Shown: piece by piece, positions 38,301 to 43,414 of the stretch | Numbering within the stretch: the stretch's first letter is position 1 | Layout: every line of letters starts with the position of its first letter | Origin: Agrypnia vestita | Taxonomy: Eukaryota > Arthropoda > Insecta > Trichoptera > Phryganeidae | Length of the DNA stretch: 64,000 nucleotides | Reading direction: 5' to 3' | NCBI GenBank assembly: GCA_016648135.1 | Contig: JADDOH010008000.1 | Coordinates: 1 to 64,000 of the forward strand | Notes under the pieces: generated by a model | Told to the model about the DNA's origin: nothing | What the model saw: the letters and a program-made list of their open reading frames with translations, nothing else | Database searches by the model: none | Position numbers and translations under genes: made by a program

Positions 38301-40552
38301 CATTCTGGAGGGCCGATCTCAAACAACGAGCAAAGGGAGGGCCAATAAGCGTAAGAGATCTGAAGAGCGTCCTGATCGATACGTCGACAGGGTTTCCCCC
38401 ACCGAGGGTGTCGGACCTCCAACTGGAAGTTTGGAGAATAGCAGTGGGTGGGAACAGGCTATAGCGGATTGGAGCCAGGAGGAACAGCAGCTGTTCAGAT
38501 CTGGCTGGAGAGGCTCAATGCTGAACACCTACAAGCCGGCCTGGGATAGGTGGCAGCGATGGTGTACCACGCATTCTGTCCAACCTCATAACCCTCCCCC
38601 TGCAACAGTGGCAAGATATCTGGCCAACCTGTTCATCCACGAAGGGCTAGCCCCTCGAACAATATTGGTCCACAAATCGGCAATCGTATCCTTCTGTGGC
38701 CCAGCTCTTGATGCAGATAAGATTAGCTCGAACTTCCTCGTCAGGCACGTCCTTAAAGCCATCTCGGTTTCTGGTGGATGCACTGAGAGACCCCCGATCT
38801 GGAACCCCCGAGTAGTGGTGGAGTGGCTACGTGAAAACCCGCCAAGGAACAGCCGGTATGACGTGTCAAGGAGGACGGCCATACTACTCATCATGGCATC
38901 TGGGCGAAGAGTCCAAGATCTGACACTTCTCAGAGTCACCCCGGACCGATTGATCGACAAAGGAGACTCCACCACGCTATGGCCAGCCTTTGGAGCGAAG
39001 ACTGACACGGCAAGACACAAACAATCGGGATGGAGGTTGAGCGCATCGGATGAAAGGAACATCAACCCCTTGTTTTGGATCCGAAAGCTGGTCTCACTCT
39101 CACAGCCGAGACGAAAGCCGGACATGAAAGAACTATTTGTGACGACGGCAGGTGAAGTAAAGCCAGCTTCACGGACAATGATAGGTGGTTGGATCAAGTC
39201 AATCCTAAGAGAGGCTGGAGTGGAAGCAACGCCAGGAAGTGTTCGTTCTGCTGTGGCTTCGTTGAATTGGCTGGAAAACTACCCGATAGAGGAGATCTTG
39301 TCAAGGGGAAACTGGCAGAGTGAAATCACCTTCCGAAAATTCTACCAAAGAGAGATAGTAGATAAGCCCAAGCAACAATGCCCCCAGAGCTCATTAGCGC
39401 CTCTCTTTACGCCAATATAGGCAGTCACATATAACGTCGAACCACTAGGTCACCAGGTGATAACAAACAGATCTCTCATAATGGATTCCAGGCGTCGAGA
39501 CGGAACACAAAATAAAAGAATTTTACCTTCCATTAAAATTCCTATTTTGTTTCCCTCGACGCCTGGAATCCAGGTAATCCCTACCTGGTGCATTATGAGT
39601 CATATGAAAGAAAAAACCGTTGCGCGACGCAACCGGAAACAGGGATACCAGCGGGAGTAAATTGTCGCAAACAGGGAATCAGAGGGGGTAGGAACGCGTG
39701 AATAAGTGCCGAAACAGCAGGCTGTTCTCTCATAATGGATTCCAGGCGTCGAGGGAAACAAAATAGGAATTTTAATGGAAGGTAAAATTCTTTTATTATT
39801 TTAATCAATTTTAATATTTAACTTTGTCTTTACGTCTCACTTAATCTAATTGCAATTTACGTAATGTGCATTTATACTAATTACATACATTTTATTATAG
39901 CGAGGAAGAAGATCATCCAACACCAAAAGAAGACCAAGTGAGTGCTACTAAAAGAAAAAGAAATAAAAAGAAGAGGAAAAAAGATAAAAATCGCACTACT
40001 GAGAATGATTGCTCTGTACCGGCTGCACAAACTGAAAATATCAAAAATACAAAGCAAAAACAATCCTATGATAACACTGAAAGTATGCAAAAAGTATTTG
40101 AAAATTCATGTGAGAAAAAATCTGAAGGTGTTGTCGATTCCGGTGTCATAGAACACAAAATAGACATTGTCAAAAAACCAAGAAAAAGAAATAAGAAAAA
40201 AAGAGAAAGTGAAAGCAATGATAATAACAATACCCATCTTGAAGAACTCAACAATGATACAAATAAAAAGAGAAAATCCACATCACAGGAAGACTTCATT
40301 GTGGAGGAACATTCTCCTCCTAAAAAGAAGAAAAAGAAGAATTTTGCTCAAGAAACATATCCACTACCAAACAGTGAAACTAATGGAAACAAGAATGCTG
40401 GGAAAAGAAATTTCAAACGACCTGACAAATATAAAAATAAGCAAGATCCTCAAAAACCTGACCCCATCATTAATATTTCTGATGAACGCCTTAAAGCCTT
40501 TGGACTTAATCCAAAAAAATACAGAAGCTTTATGAAATTCAAAAAATATTAA
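14189..40552 (+). CDS. KRI1: KRI1 orthologue, 11-exon gene, 814 aa
   Basis: KRI1 is a conserved nucleolar protein that acts with snoRNPs in 40S subunit and early pre-rRNA processing. The spliced exons are 14189-14303, 14593-14895, 19869-20032, 20432-20592, 21450-21606, 23008-23220, 25306-25441, 29947-30035, 31251-31535, 34043-34212 and 39901-40552. All introns are GT/AG, phases match, and the CDS totals 2445 nt. Family landmarks occur in order: [44 protein letters not shown]-like [59 protein letters not shown] and the C-terminal [13 protein letters not shown]. Acidic and Lys-rich low-complexity tracts suit a nucleolar protein. The ATG at 14189 is the first in frame and gives the usual acidic N-terminus. 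The 5' UTR exon and poly(A) site were not fixed. About 90% of the gene is intron filled with transposons. Confidence 0.95.
14593..14895 (+). CDS. KRI1: KRI1 exon 2
   Basis: Carries NKYGDDA, the acidic stretch, [20 protein letters not shown] and the basic [14 protein letters not shown] block, all diagnostic of KRI1. Acceptor TTTTAG|TAAAG, donor GAAG|GTAAAT. Confidence 0.93.
15115..15200 (-). repeat. Degenerate telomere-like (CCTAA)n tract
   Basis: The words AACCTAACCTAACC and AACCTAATAACCTAACC repeat irregularly. CCTAA is the complement of the insect telomere unit TTAGG. The tract is short and interrupted, so it is interstitial sequence and not a telomere. Similar GGTTAGG words occur near 56115 and 56403. 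Confidence 0.6.
15986..18071 (+). mobile_element. 5'-truncated RTE-like LINE in KRI1 intron 2
   Basis: The insertion is flanked by the 11-bp duplication AAGTCGAACAT (15975-15985 and 18072-18082). It ends in a short (TTGA)n tail with no poly-A, as in RTE-clade LINEs. It lacks the 5' endonuclease region. The reading frame runs in the same direction as KRI1. Confidence 0.9.
16054..17998 (+). pseudogene. LINE reverse transcriptase, frameshifted
   Basis: The first frame (16054-17408) has the RT order [51 protein letters not shown] and [13 protein letters not shown] carries the catalytic aspartates. After YVEE a stop at 17407 and a shift of about 4 nt break the frame. The rest (17412-17998) resumes with [22 protein letters not shown] and [14 protein letters not shown], the thumb and C-terminal block of insect RTE-like 'endonuclease-reverse transcriptase' proteins. 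The N-terminal endonuclease is missing. Not functional. Confidence 0.9.
18110..18410 (+). other. Unannotated part of KRI1 intron 2
   Basis: A 63-codon frame (18214-18405) has balanced composition but no recognised motif and no splice context tying it to KRI1. Listed as sequence seen, not as a gene. Confidence 0.25.
18571..18700 (-). repeat. tRNA-derived SINE, reversed
   Basis: Contains the same body as 12806-12920, then TGAGGTTCGAACCCGCGACC. On the - strand this reads as a B box (GGTTCGAACC). A related head fragment lies at 34262-34345. Confidence 0.65.
18906..19868. other. Remainder of KRI1 intron 2
   Basis: AT-rich, no gene seen. CAGTGAATCTTCAATATTTG at 19531 resembles a pogo/Tigger-type end but no partner was found. 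Confidence 0.35.
19869..20032 (+). CDS. KRI1: KRI1 exon 3
   Basis: Encodes [13 protein letters not shown], an acidic DEEEDD stretch and the Lys-rich [11 protein letters not shown]. Acceptor TTTTAG|AG, donor GAG|GTACGT. Phase 1 to phase 0. Confidence 0.9.
20432..20592 (+). CDS. KRI1: KRI1 exon 4
   Basis: Encodes [19 protein letters not shown] and FLRDYFLNQ. This is the central motif in which human KRI1 reads LKEYWNDP...FLRDYILNKRY. Acceptor CTTTAG, donor AG|GTAATT. Confidence 0.93.
20685..20800. repeat. Dispersed repeat shared with 44800-44900
   Basis: AGCAAAAACTTCAGGGGGTC, then TTTTGAATAGAAAATATTC, GGTAAAATGTCAACAGTTA and CGGAGGTA run parallel to 44810-44893 (AGCAAAAACTTTTGAAGTC, TTTTGAACAGAAAATATTT, GGTGAAATGTCAACAGTTA). 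Family not recognised. Confidence 0.6.
21450..21606 (+). CDS. KRI1: KRI1 exon 5
   Basis: Starts by completing the split Arg codon, then encodes IPSYDEIV, an acidic run and [16 protein letters not shown]. Donor TTT|GTGAGG. Confidence 0.93.
21859..22414. mobile_element. Long-TIR MITE, Harbinger-like (556 bp)
   Basis: The left arm CGGCCGGTTGTATCAACTT and the right arm ending AAGTTGATACAACACGCCG are inverted. TAA flanks both sides, and the inverted similarity extends about 100 bp inward (TTGTCGACGATAGTTTAAAC against GTTTAAACTGTCTTCGACAA-like sequence). Its ends resemble the 144-bp MITEs at 4151, 48833 and 49820. Non-coding, in KRI1 intron 5. Confidence 0.8.
22415..23007. other. Remainder of KRI1 intron 5
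   Basis: AT-rich, nothing recognised except a polypyrimidine tract before the exon 6 acceptor. Confidence 0.5.
23008..23220 (+). CDS. KRI1: KRI1 exon 6
   Basis: A 71-codon, highly charged exon. [18 protein letters not shown] leads into a coiled-coil-like Lys/Glu helix ending [13 protein letters not shown]. Donor AAC|GTAAGT is consensus. Confidence 0.93.
23629..24913 (+). mobile_element. Mariner element, copy 2, in KRI1 intron 6 (1285 bp)
   Basis: Same length and the same TTAGGTCCTTACATATGAAA ends as copy 1, with TA duplicated on both sides (23627-23628 and 24914-24915). It is in the same orientation as KRI1. Identity to copy 1 is very high along the whole length by eye, but the lesions differ. 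Confidence 0.95.
23816..24835 (+). pseudogene. Mariner transposase, inactivated (copy 2)
   Basis: Same domain order as copy 1 ([16 protein letters not shown] linker, DD34D catalytic domain with HDNARPHTA and APTDYHFF). One base is missing in the A-run at about 23925, a TAG stop replaces GAG at about 24072, and TAA interrupts the linker at about 24125. The second half (24137-24835) is open to the natural end ...SNGTYFD. Lesions 1-3 are not shared with copy 1, so the copies decayed independently. Confidence 0.92.
24916..25305. other. Remainder of KRI1 intron 6
   Basis: Nothing recognised apart from the exon 7 acceptor (ATTCTAG). Confidence 0.5.
25306..25441 (+). CDS. KRI1: KRI1 exon 7
   Basis: Encodes [10 protein letters not shown], the [11 protein letters not shown] motif and an acidic tail. 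Equivalent to the FDPAQHD...FGDEYYG region of human KRI1. Phase 0 to phase 1. Confidence 0.92.
25442..27520. other. First part of KRI1 intron 7
   Basis: About 2 kb of AT-rich sequence with no recognisable coding region. ACAGTAAAACCCCGTTTATT at 26031 looks like a pogo/Tigger-type end, but no matching right end was found. 27070-27300 is slightly GC-richer and carries short frames without motifs. Confidence 0.4.
27525..28773. mobile_element. piggyBac-like non-autonomous element (1249 bp)
   Basis: The ends GGGGTTACGTGTAGTCAG and CTGACTACACGTAACCCC are perfect inverted repeats, bordered on each side by TTAA, the target of piggyBac transposons. No transposase is recognisable inside. The short frame at 28185-28373 has no domain. 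In KRI1 intron 7, 18 bp from the next element. Confidence 0.85.
28792..29684 (+). mobile_element. PIF/Harbinger element with transposase relic (893 bp)
   Basis: The ends GGGTCGGTCTTATAAAC and GTTTATAAGACCGGCCC are inverted, flanked by TCA on both sides, a 3-bp duplication as for Harbinger. Subterminal CCGTTAGT words recur in both arms. A Harbinger transposase N-terminal half is readable inside. Confidence 0.85.
29075..29440 (+). pseudogene. Harbinger transposase N-terminal half, decayed
   Basis: In-frame words include [27 protein letters not shown] and [18 protein letters not shown]. This is the HARBI1-type order (F...RFRLSK, then LALRFYATG, then GISKSTVSRIV). Several in-frame stops interrupt it. 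The catalytic domain is absent. Confidence 0.75.
29947..30035 (+). CDS. KRI1: KRI1 exon 8
   Basis: A short 89-nt exon encoding [10 protein letters not shown] and [10 protein letters not shown], invariant KRI1 signatures. Acceptor TTTAAG, donor AAT|GTAAGA. Confidence 0.92.
30229..30270. repeat. 42-bp perfect palindrome in KRI1 intron 8
   Basis: ATAAATTGAGGTTTGTTCTG is followed directly by its exact reverse complement, with TGATCA at the centre and no spacer. It lies 194 bp after exon 8. Confidence 0.9.
30517..30935 (+). pseudogene. LINE C-terminal fragment (RTE/CR1-like)
   Basis: [21 protein letters not shown], then [11 protein letters not shown], then a frame-shifted [17 protein letters not shown] block, resemble the C-terminal tail of insect non-LTR retrotransposons (...RWFGHVERM.EER...). 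It is followed by CTCTCTGCCTACCCCTGCAG and AACAGCATGATGATAAGTAA, the usual 3' UTR ending of such elements. Heavily decayed. Confidence 0.7.
30936..31250. other. Remainder of KRI1 intron 8
   Basis: Nothing recognised. The acceptor polypyrimidine tract (TATTCTTTGCAG) precedes exon 9. Confidence 0.5.
31251..31535 (+). CDS. KRI1: KRI1 exon 9 (Kri1 core)
   Basis: Encodes [10 protein letters not shown], a basic KKRRKRKNK nuclear-localisation-like run, then [19 protein letters not shown] and [16 protein letters not shown], the best conserved segment of the family. Acceptor TTTGCAG, donor GAG|GTAATT. Confidence 0.95.
31674..31818. repeat. Tandem duplication of about 70 bp
   Basis: Two adjacent units share ATCTCGTAATATACCTATCA and CAATTATTGA, each preceded by a TTGAAAAAAAACTT word. 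A local tandem duplication in KRI1 intron 9. Confidence 0.75.
31830..32447. mobile_element. hAT-like non-autonomous element, family B (618 bp)
   Basis: It begins CAGGGTTCGAGGATATAT and ends with the inverted TTCGAACCTTG. It is flanked by near-identical 8-bp sequences (TTGTTAAT and ATGTTAAT), as expected for hAT. The same family occurs at 52975-60283, where a 6.8-kb insertion splits it. It contains an inner palindrome GAGCCATAAATATCATGATA / TATCACGATATTTATGGCTC. Confidence 0.85.
32608..32680 (-). repeat. tRNA-derived SINE fragment
   Basis: On the - strand it reads GGTCAATAGCCTAATGGGCA, then AACTGAGGGTTCGATTTCTG, with an A-box-like head and a B box in the right order and spacing. Confidence 0.6.
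32685..33048. mobile_element. Foldback MITE, family F (copy 1), with a nested palindrome
   Basis: Long inverted arms: TTGTATAACATTGTAACGCC, GTCAATTTTGACATTATTAA, AAGTTTGACAGGCTTGGAAT on the left and their complements (32830-32935) on the right. The right arm is interrupted at about 32941-33003 by a small palindromic insert (GGCATATGGATGCAAAA and inverted GGCGTATAGATGCAAA). A second copy of the family is at 63657-63977. Confidence 0.75.
33105..33730. mobile_element. Possible pogo/Tigger-like non-autonomous element
   Basis: The right end CCCTGGATAATCGAGAGTC matches 48107-48131 (CCCTGGATAAACGAGAGTC) and resembles Tigger-type ends. The left partner CAGTAAGTAGACTCCGGATT is only weakly similar, so the extent is uncertain. 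A small foldback sits inside. Confidence 0.35.
33425..33556. mobile_element. Small foldback MITE (Harbinger-like end family)
   Basis: AGTTGTATCAACTTAGATTA on the left is inverted on the right (AAACTAAGTTGATACAACT), with GTAATCTTTC repeated internally in inverse. The ends match the family at 21859-22414. Confidence 0.65.
34043..34212 (+). CDS. KRI1: KRI1 exon 10
   Basis: Encodes [16 protein letters not shown] and [11 protein letters not shown], matching the family's D.ELNRW.SLKK..MYR block. Ends in phase 2 at AA|GTATGT. The following intron hosts the DIRS element. Confidence 0.94.
34255..34345 (+). repeat. SINE-family fragment
   Basis: GTAAGCTAAGTGCTTGTGCT and ATGCAAATAGGACAAGCTT parallel the bodies at 12850-12905 and 18640-18670 (TAAGCTAAACGCTTGTGG, ATGAAAATAGGACTAACTT). 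Confidence 0.5.
34407..34577 (+). repeat. DIRS left inverted terminal repeat
   Basis: From ATTTTGTGTTCCGTCTCGAC through GGTTTTTCTTTCATATGAC. The inverted counterpart is at 39597-39760. The outermost 14 bases differ from the right end but match the internal complementary region. Confidence 0.88.
34782..35743 (+). pseudogene. DIRS gag-like protein, one frameshift
   Basis: Starts at ATG 34782 ([16 protein letters not shown]). The first 190 or so residues read in one frame. From about 35340 the similarity continues in another frame ([15 protein letters not shown], then [19 protein letters not shown]) to a stop at 35743. This is the usual DIRS/PAT-type gag organisation, with a Ser/Pro-rich N-terminus and a basic Arg/Cys segment near the C-terminus. 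It is GC-rich compared with the host intron. One indel makes it a pseudogene. Confidence 0.75.
35839..36468 (+). pseudogene. DIRS reverse transcriptase, truncated before the YxDD box
   Basis: Readable RT blocks are [35 protein letters not shown] (first catalytic Asp region), then after a frameshift at about 36360 [17 protein letters not shown], and finally LLRKRGIRM, where the polymerase YxDD box should follow. At that point the sequence changes to the Penelope-like insertion. The YxDD motif and thumb are absent, so this copy cannot encode an active polymerase. Confidence 0.85.
36475..37256 (-). mobile_element. 5'-truncated Penelope-like element inside the DIRS RT
   Basis: The - strand carries a GIY-YIG endonuclease (37250-36770), a poly-A-like run (36737-36759 as T on the + strand) and a 3' non-coding end with the Penelope-type motif CAACGTTTCGGATCCCATTG and two imperfect copies of a block of about 45 bp (36620-36660 and 36685-36725). 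Insertion opposite in direction to the DIRS. The RT part of the Penelope-like element is missing. Confidence 0.88.
36767..37256 (-). CDS. GIY-YIG endonuclease domain of a Penelope-like element
   Basis: About 160 readable residues. They include [39 protein letters not shown] (GVY...VYVGQT is the GIY-YIG core, followed by the catalytic Arg), [14 protein letters not shown] and [13 protein letters not shown] CxxC pair (DCQNCD) precedes the YVGQT strand, as in Penelope-like endonucleases. The domain normally follows the RT and nicks target DNA. Here the frame simply runs on from flanking DIRS sequence, so no native start exists. The product as encoded is a fragment. Confidence 0.85.
37257..37461 (+). 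repeat. 112-bp direct repeat at the Penelope/DIRS junction
   Basis: CTCGGACCGCAAGTGCTCTG begins at 37257 and again at 37369. The two copies match through ...CTAGGCCTCTTGGG (to 37349 and 37461). The offset of 112 is not a multiple of three, so the first copy puts a stop in the RNase H frame. Confidence 0.92.
37340..38464 (+). pseudogene. DIRS RNase H and methyltransferase-like region
   Basis: The frame opens after a stop at 37337. It reads [20 protein letters not shown], the lead-in to DIRS RNase H. It then reads [13 protein letters not shown] (Asp), [14 protein letters not shown] (Glu), [14 protein letters not shown] (Asp) and [13 protein letters not shown] (last acidic position), a full RNase H set. 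The following [17 protein letters not shown] and [17 protein letters not shown] resemble the region called methyltransferase-like in DIRS elements. The link to that activity is from family knowledge. Cut off from its RT by the Penelope-like insertion. Confidence 0.85.
38290..39420 (+). CDS. DIRS tyrosine recombinase
   Basis: Intact frame of 376 aa from the ATG at 38290, overlapping the end of the RNase H frame by 175 nt, as DIRS genes do. The conserved core starts near [12 protein letters not shown]. Catalytic candidates are Arg in [10 protein letters not shown], Arg in [10 protein letters not shown] and the nucleophile Tyr in FRKFYQREI near the C-terminus. It would integrate the circular DNA form without a target duplication. 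A shorter start at 38518 is possible. It is the only intact-looking ORF of this element. Confidence 0.85.
   Translation: MGEDILEGRSQTTSKGRANKRKRSEERPDRYVDRVSPTEGVGPPTGSLENSSGWEQAIADWSQEEQQLFRSGWRGSMLNTYKPAWDRWQRWCTTHSVQPHNPPPATVARYLANLFIHEGLAPRTILVHKSAIVSFCGPALDADKISSNFLVRHVLKAISVSGGCTERPPIWNPRVVVEWLRENPPRNSRYDVSRRTAILLIMASGRRVQDLTLLRVTPDRLIDKGDSTTLWPAFGAKTDTARHKQSGWRLSASDERNINPLFWIRKLVSLSQPRRKPDMKELFVTTAGEVKPASRTMIGGWIKSILREAGVEATPGSVRSAVASLNWLENYPIEEILSRGNWQSEITFRKFYQREIVDKPKQQCPQSSLAPLFTPI
39479..39573 (+). repeat. DIRS internal complementary region
   Basis: ATGGATTCCAGGCGTCGAGA (complement of the left end) runs into TTCCCTCGACGCCTGGAATC (complement of the right end), meeting at about 39511. 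This joins the two element ends head to head and serves as the template for rebuilding them. Confidence 0.88.
39597..39794 (-). repeat. DIRS right inverted terminal repeat
   Basis: Reverse complement of 34420-34576 plus a unique outer tail (AGGAATTTTAATGGAAGG) that matches the internal complementary region. It ends 106 bp before KRI1 exon 11. Confidence 0.88.
39901..40552 (+). CDS. KRI1: KRI1 exon 11 (stop codon)
   Basis: Mostly Lys/Glu/Asn-rich low complexity with several nuclear-localisation-like runs, ending in [15 protein letters not shown], the conserved KRI1 C-terminal motif. The stop is TAA at 40550-40552. Confidence 0.94.
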
Positions 40553-40756
40553 TCTCAATTGTTGTCATTATTGATTTTGTTCGTAGAAAATGGCACACAT
40601 TTTTCTTTTTTTGTAAATAAGGTTTTACTGTAGGTACATTATTTCCCAGCTGCTAAAATTTTATATTACATATATTAATAGAATTAAAAGTATGTTTTCT
40701 TTTCTATGTTCCAAAAATGTAGTTTATCTGTAATATGCCCTATGCACACTAAAAAT

Positions 40757-40798
40757 TATTATGTATATACAAATCCATATTATGTATATACAAATCCA
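40757..40798. repeat. Tandem 21-bp duplication
   Basis: ATTATGTATATACAAATCCA(T) occurs twice head to tail, about 205 bp after the KRI1 stop codon. Confidence 0.85.
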
Positions 40799-40807
40799 TA
40801 AAAATGA

Positions 40808-41085
40808 CAGTATGGGGTATAAAAGCAAAGGCAGCAATATCAAAATATGTAATAGAAAAAATGTTTTGAATGCAGTCACTGAGGATAACTAATTTAAAAT
40901 GTACTGAATTCTAGATTCTATGTACATACATACTATCTATCCTTTCCAAAATCATGTTTCCTATAAATGTATAGGCTATGTTTTCTATAAAATCTCGAAT
41001 TCAGTATAATATAAATTAATAATCCTCGATGACCGCATTAAATTTTTTTTGGATATTGCTGCCTTTGCTTTTATACCCCATATAT
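40808..41085. mobile_element. Foldback element downstream of KRI1
   Basis: TATGGGGTATAAAAGCAAAG and GGCAGCAATATC at 40811-40841 are inverted exactly at 41052-41082. The arms continue inward (GAATGCAGTCACTGAGG against CCTCGATGACCGCATTAA), giving stems of roughly 100 bp. It starts about 256 bp after the KRI1 stop and may lie in the 3' UTR. No canonical AATAAA was seen before it (AATAAG at 40616 is a variant). Confidence 0.8.
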
Positions 41086-41344
41086 AATATATTATTAAAG
41101 AAATTGTTTTTCTTGTGAAAATCATATACACATTTGAAAAGAAAAATGTATAAAATACAATTTTATTATATATCTTTTTACAATTACTCTTTTTATACCT
41201 ATGTGTATGTATTGTAATGTGAATAAAAAATCGCCGACACCTCAACCTTTTCTTTAATGTTAATATATATGTATATTAATTACAAAATTATAAAATACTA
41301 AATAAATGCCTGATCCTTTCCGACTCTCTTAGCGTTTTACAAAA

Positions 41345-41560
41345 ACTTAAATTTTTGGCTTACGTTGAAGATGAACATTGTGTTCAAATTCGAGAGTTGA
41401 TATTTTACATTCAGAAAGAAAAAAAACAGACATTGCTTTAGCATGGGTTCCTAGCCATTGCGAAATCCCAGGAAATGAAAAGGCTTCCTTAGCTAAGGAA
41501 GCTTCCACTTCCGGTATCTCCTCTCATAATCATTTTACAATTTCCGATTCATTTTTATTT
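41345..41560 (+). pseudogene. LINE RNase H C-terminal fragment
   Basis: ALAWVPSHCEIPGNEKASLAKEA matches (in two words) the Jockey-type RNase H motif WVPSHxGIxGNEKADxLAKEA. It is preceded by a degenerate block. Broken at 41560 by AT-rich sequence. The likely continuation is at 41960-42210. Confidence 0.8.
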
Positions 41561-41955
41561 ATTAATTAACGCCCTACAACAGATAGGTAAAGTGTACATT
41601 AACAGAATATATAGTTTAAAGAAAAAAAATAACATGCAAACATAATAATGACAAAGTGGAAAGAAAATACTTAAAATACAGATACAAATATATAAAGATA
41701 AATATAATACAAAGTAAAAGGCAAGTATGTATATAACAATCAGAAGCATAAGAAAAACATAATATAATAGAAATTCAAAAACTAAAAAAAGTAATATTGT
41801 AGATTAGTGTAATTTACTGCCATCACTTAAAGAAAAAATGAATTTTACTTGGAAGTCTCAGTAGGAGACCTTAAAATCATTAAAAGGAAAACGGTATTCT
41901 GCAATACAACCTGAAATCCTGTCAGCCATGATTTTCAAAAATTAAAATGAATAAG
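41561..41955. other. AT-rich insertion between LINE pieces
   Basis: A-rich sequence without coding potential separates two pieces that look like one LINE 3' end. Confidence 0.4.
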
Positions 41956-41959
41956 TTCG

Positions 41960-42210
41960 AGGCTTCCTCTGTATGCCATATGCGAATAGGATACTTGCAT
42001 TAATAGCCATCTCTTTAAAATCCGCATTCGGGACTCTCCTATGCGTGAATGCTGGATAGACGACGAACGTTTAGATCACATATTTTTTTGGATGCCCCAT
42101 CAATGATTGTTACTCAAATTTTATTCAAGATCTTTCTTATTACAATATTCCATTCCCCATCAACATCCCAACCCTCTTATCTTACAATAATCAAATCACT
42201 TTAAAATTAC
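41960..42210 (+). pseudogene. LINE 3' coding tail fragment
   Basis: Frame words such as RECWIDDERLDHIFF, then CPINDCYSNFIQDL, resemble the Cys/His tail of Jockey-type ORF2 (C.CG......HI.F.CP). Decayed. Probably the continuation of 41345-41560. Confidence 0.5.
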
Positions 42211-42211
42211 T

Positions 42212-42668
42212 AGAGTGCGACCAGTATAAATTGGCGTGCGAGGGAAGGAGTCCCTGTCGCGAAACAGAACATGCCAGGGTGTAAATTTATTACACAATAC
42301 ATAATATGAATGACAGAATGTCCGGTGTCCGGTGTCGGAGCCTTTAATAGAAATTTGGTTGGGCAACAGTAAAGAAACAAACCAGTAATGGCGGCACTCT
42401 TTTAGAGTCCTGTCAAACGGTAATATTGGTCCATTATTTGCTTTTTCAGCTTCACAAAACTTTAATACTTCATTGGCAATTGTTCTTGCACCACCCTGGA
42501 CTGTTTTGGATATAATAATTCAGTGTATATTGGAAATCTAGATGTCGCAGCTCATGCGCAAATACGAGACTGAACTGAATGACAGGGCGAGGGGTTACCG
42601 CCGGGTGCGGGCGGGGCGGGTTTTAGTTCCAAAGTCGCCGCATGCCAATTTACGTTGGTCAAGCTCTA
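42212..42668. mobile_element. TIR element of about 457 bp, family unclear
   Basis: The left end AGAGTGCGACCAGTATAAATTGGCGTGCG (read in parts) and the inverted right end CGCATGCCAATTTACGTTGG..GCTCT are about 30-bp imperfect inverted repeats. The left arm (42225-42300) recurs at 44718-44795. No target duplication recognised. The GGGCGGGGCGGG stretch near 42610 is unusual locally. Confidence 0.55.
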
Positions 42669-43035
42669 ACAAGATTCCTAAAAGCTAAATTAAATAAACT
42701 AATATTATGTAAGAATATCCTTCTCCATTACTAATAGAATTGAATCATCTAATCAGAATAATGTTTATCCTACATACAAGTAAAATTATTTGTTTACAAT
42801 TTCATTTTCTAAAATAAAGGAAAAAATATGCTCTCTGTTTCCTACCTGGTAATAAAAAAAAGGAATTATATAACTTATCATAAAACAGGATTTGAGTGCC
42901 ACGACGCTGCAGCTGTAATAACAGAATACAAATCGAATAAAACAACAATTACGATTTAATTCAAAAATAAAATTCAATGATAATTTAAAATATGTTTTAC
43001 TTTACTTTGTAATACACACACAATATGATTTATTA
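42669..43035. other. Unannotated stretch between KRI1 and BAG2
   Basis: AT-rich, nothing recognised. A Penelope-like end relic (TTTCGAGAGGAGCAGTCCCT and CATCATCAGG) follows at 43050-43082. Confidence 0.45.
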
Positions 43036-43141
43036 AATTACTACTATAGTTTCGAGAGGAGCAGTCCCTCTCATCATCAGGTATATTATTATCTATACCT
43101 GTATATTATTATATTTTGTCTGGTGAGTCTCAACAACTTAG

Positions 43142-43414
43142 TTAAATTAGTCTTCGACGTTTTATATGCTCCTTCTTCATGTTAAGTTGGGCAAAGTAGT
43201 CGAGCAGTCCTTGGAGCCGTTTCTTAACCTTTTTCTGATCGTTTATGGTACAGCTGAGGATGATTTTCTCGAAGTTGTTGTCCAGCGAGAGGTCACCGCC
43301 GGGACTGCTGGACATATGGGAGGAGCAGGCAGCCACAAAGGATTGGCAGCGCATGTGCGCCGATTTGGGATCCTCTTTTGCATACAGAACTAGGAAATCT
43401 ATTTGCTGGTTTAC
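43142..43414 (-). CDS. BAG2: BAG2-like, last coding exon
   Basis: 91 codons including stop. Contains RCQSFVAACSSHMSS, FEKIILSCTINDQKKVKKR and the basic tail HIKRRRLI. Acceptor on the - strand ATTCTAG|GTAAAC, phase 0. Confidence 0.87.
   Translation of the reverse strand, partial: VNQQIDFLVLYAKEDPKSAHMRCQSFVAACSSHMSSSPGGDLSLDNNFEKIILSCTINDQKKVKKRLQGLLDYFAQLNMKKEHIKRRRLI

Larger units (their letters stand above)
34407..39794 (+). mobile_element. DIRS-type tyrosine-recombinase retrotransposon in KRI1 intron 10
   Basis: Layout is left inverted terminal repeat (34407-34577), gag, RT, RNase H/methyltransferase-like region, tyrosine recombinase, internal complementary region (39479-39573) and right inverted repeat (39597-39794). 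The two outer repeats share CTCGACGCCTGGAATCCATT and about 150 further bases in opposite orientation. The internal region joins the complements of both outer ends, the diagnostic DIRS arrangement. No target duplication is expected or seen. Same orientation as KRI1. The copy is defective: gag and RT frames are shifted, and the RT catalytic box is deleted at a Penelope-like insertion (about 36475-37256). Confidence 0.93.

Noticed and set aside
37345..39420. A single 691-aa open frame
   Set aside because: Only its last part is a real protein (tyrosine recombinase). Before about 38290 the true frame is the RNase H frame shifted by one base, so the long ORF is a shadow over another gene.
42212..42668. 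hAT assignment for the 457-bp TIR element
   Set aside because: The ends are suggestive (TAGAG...CTCTA) but the 8-bp flanks do not match, so the family is left open.
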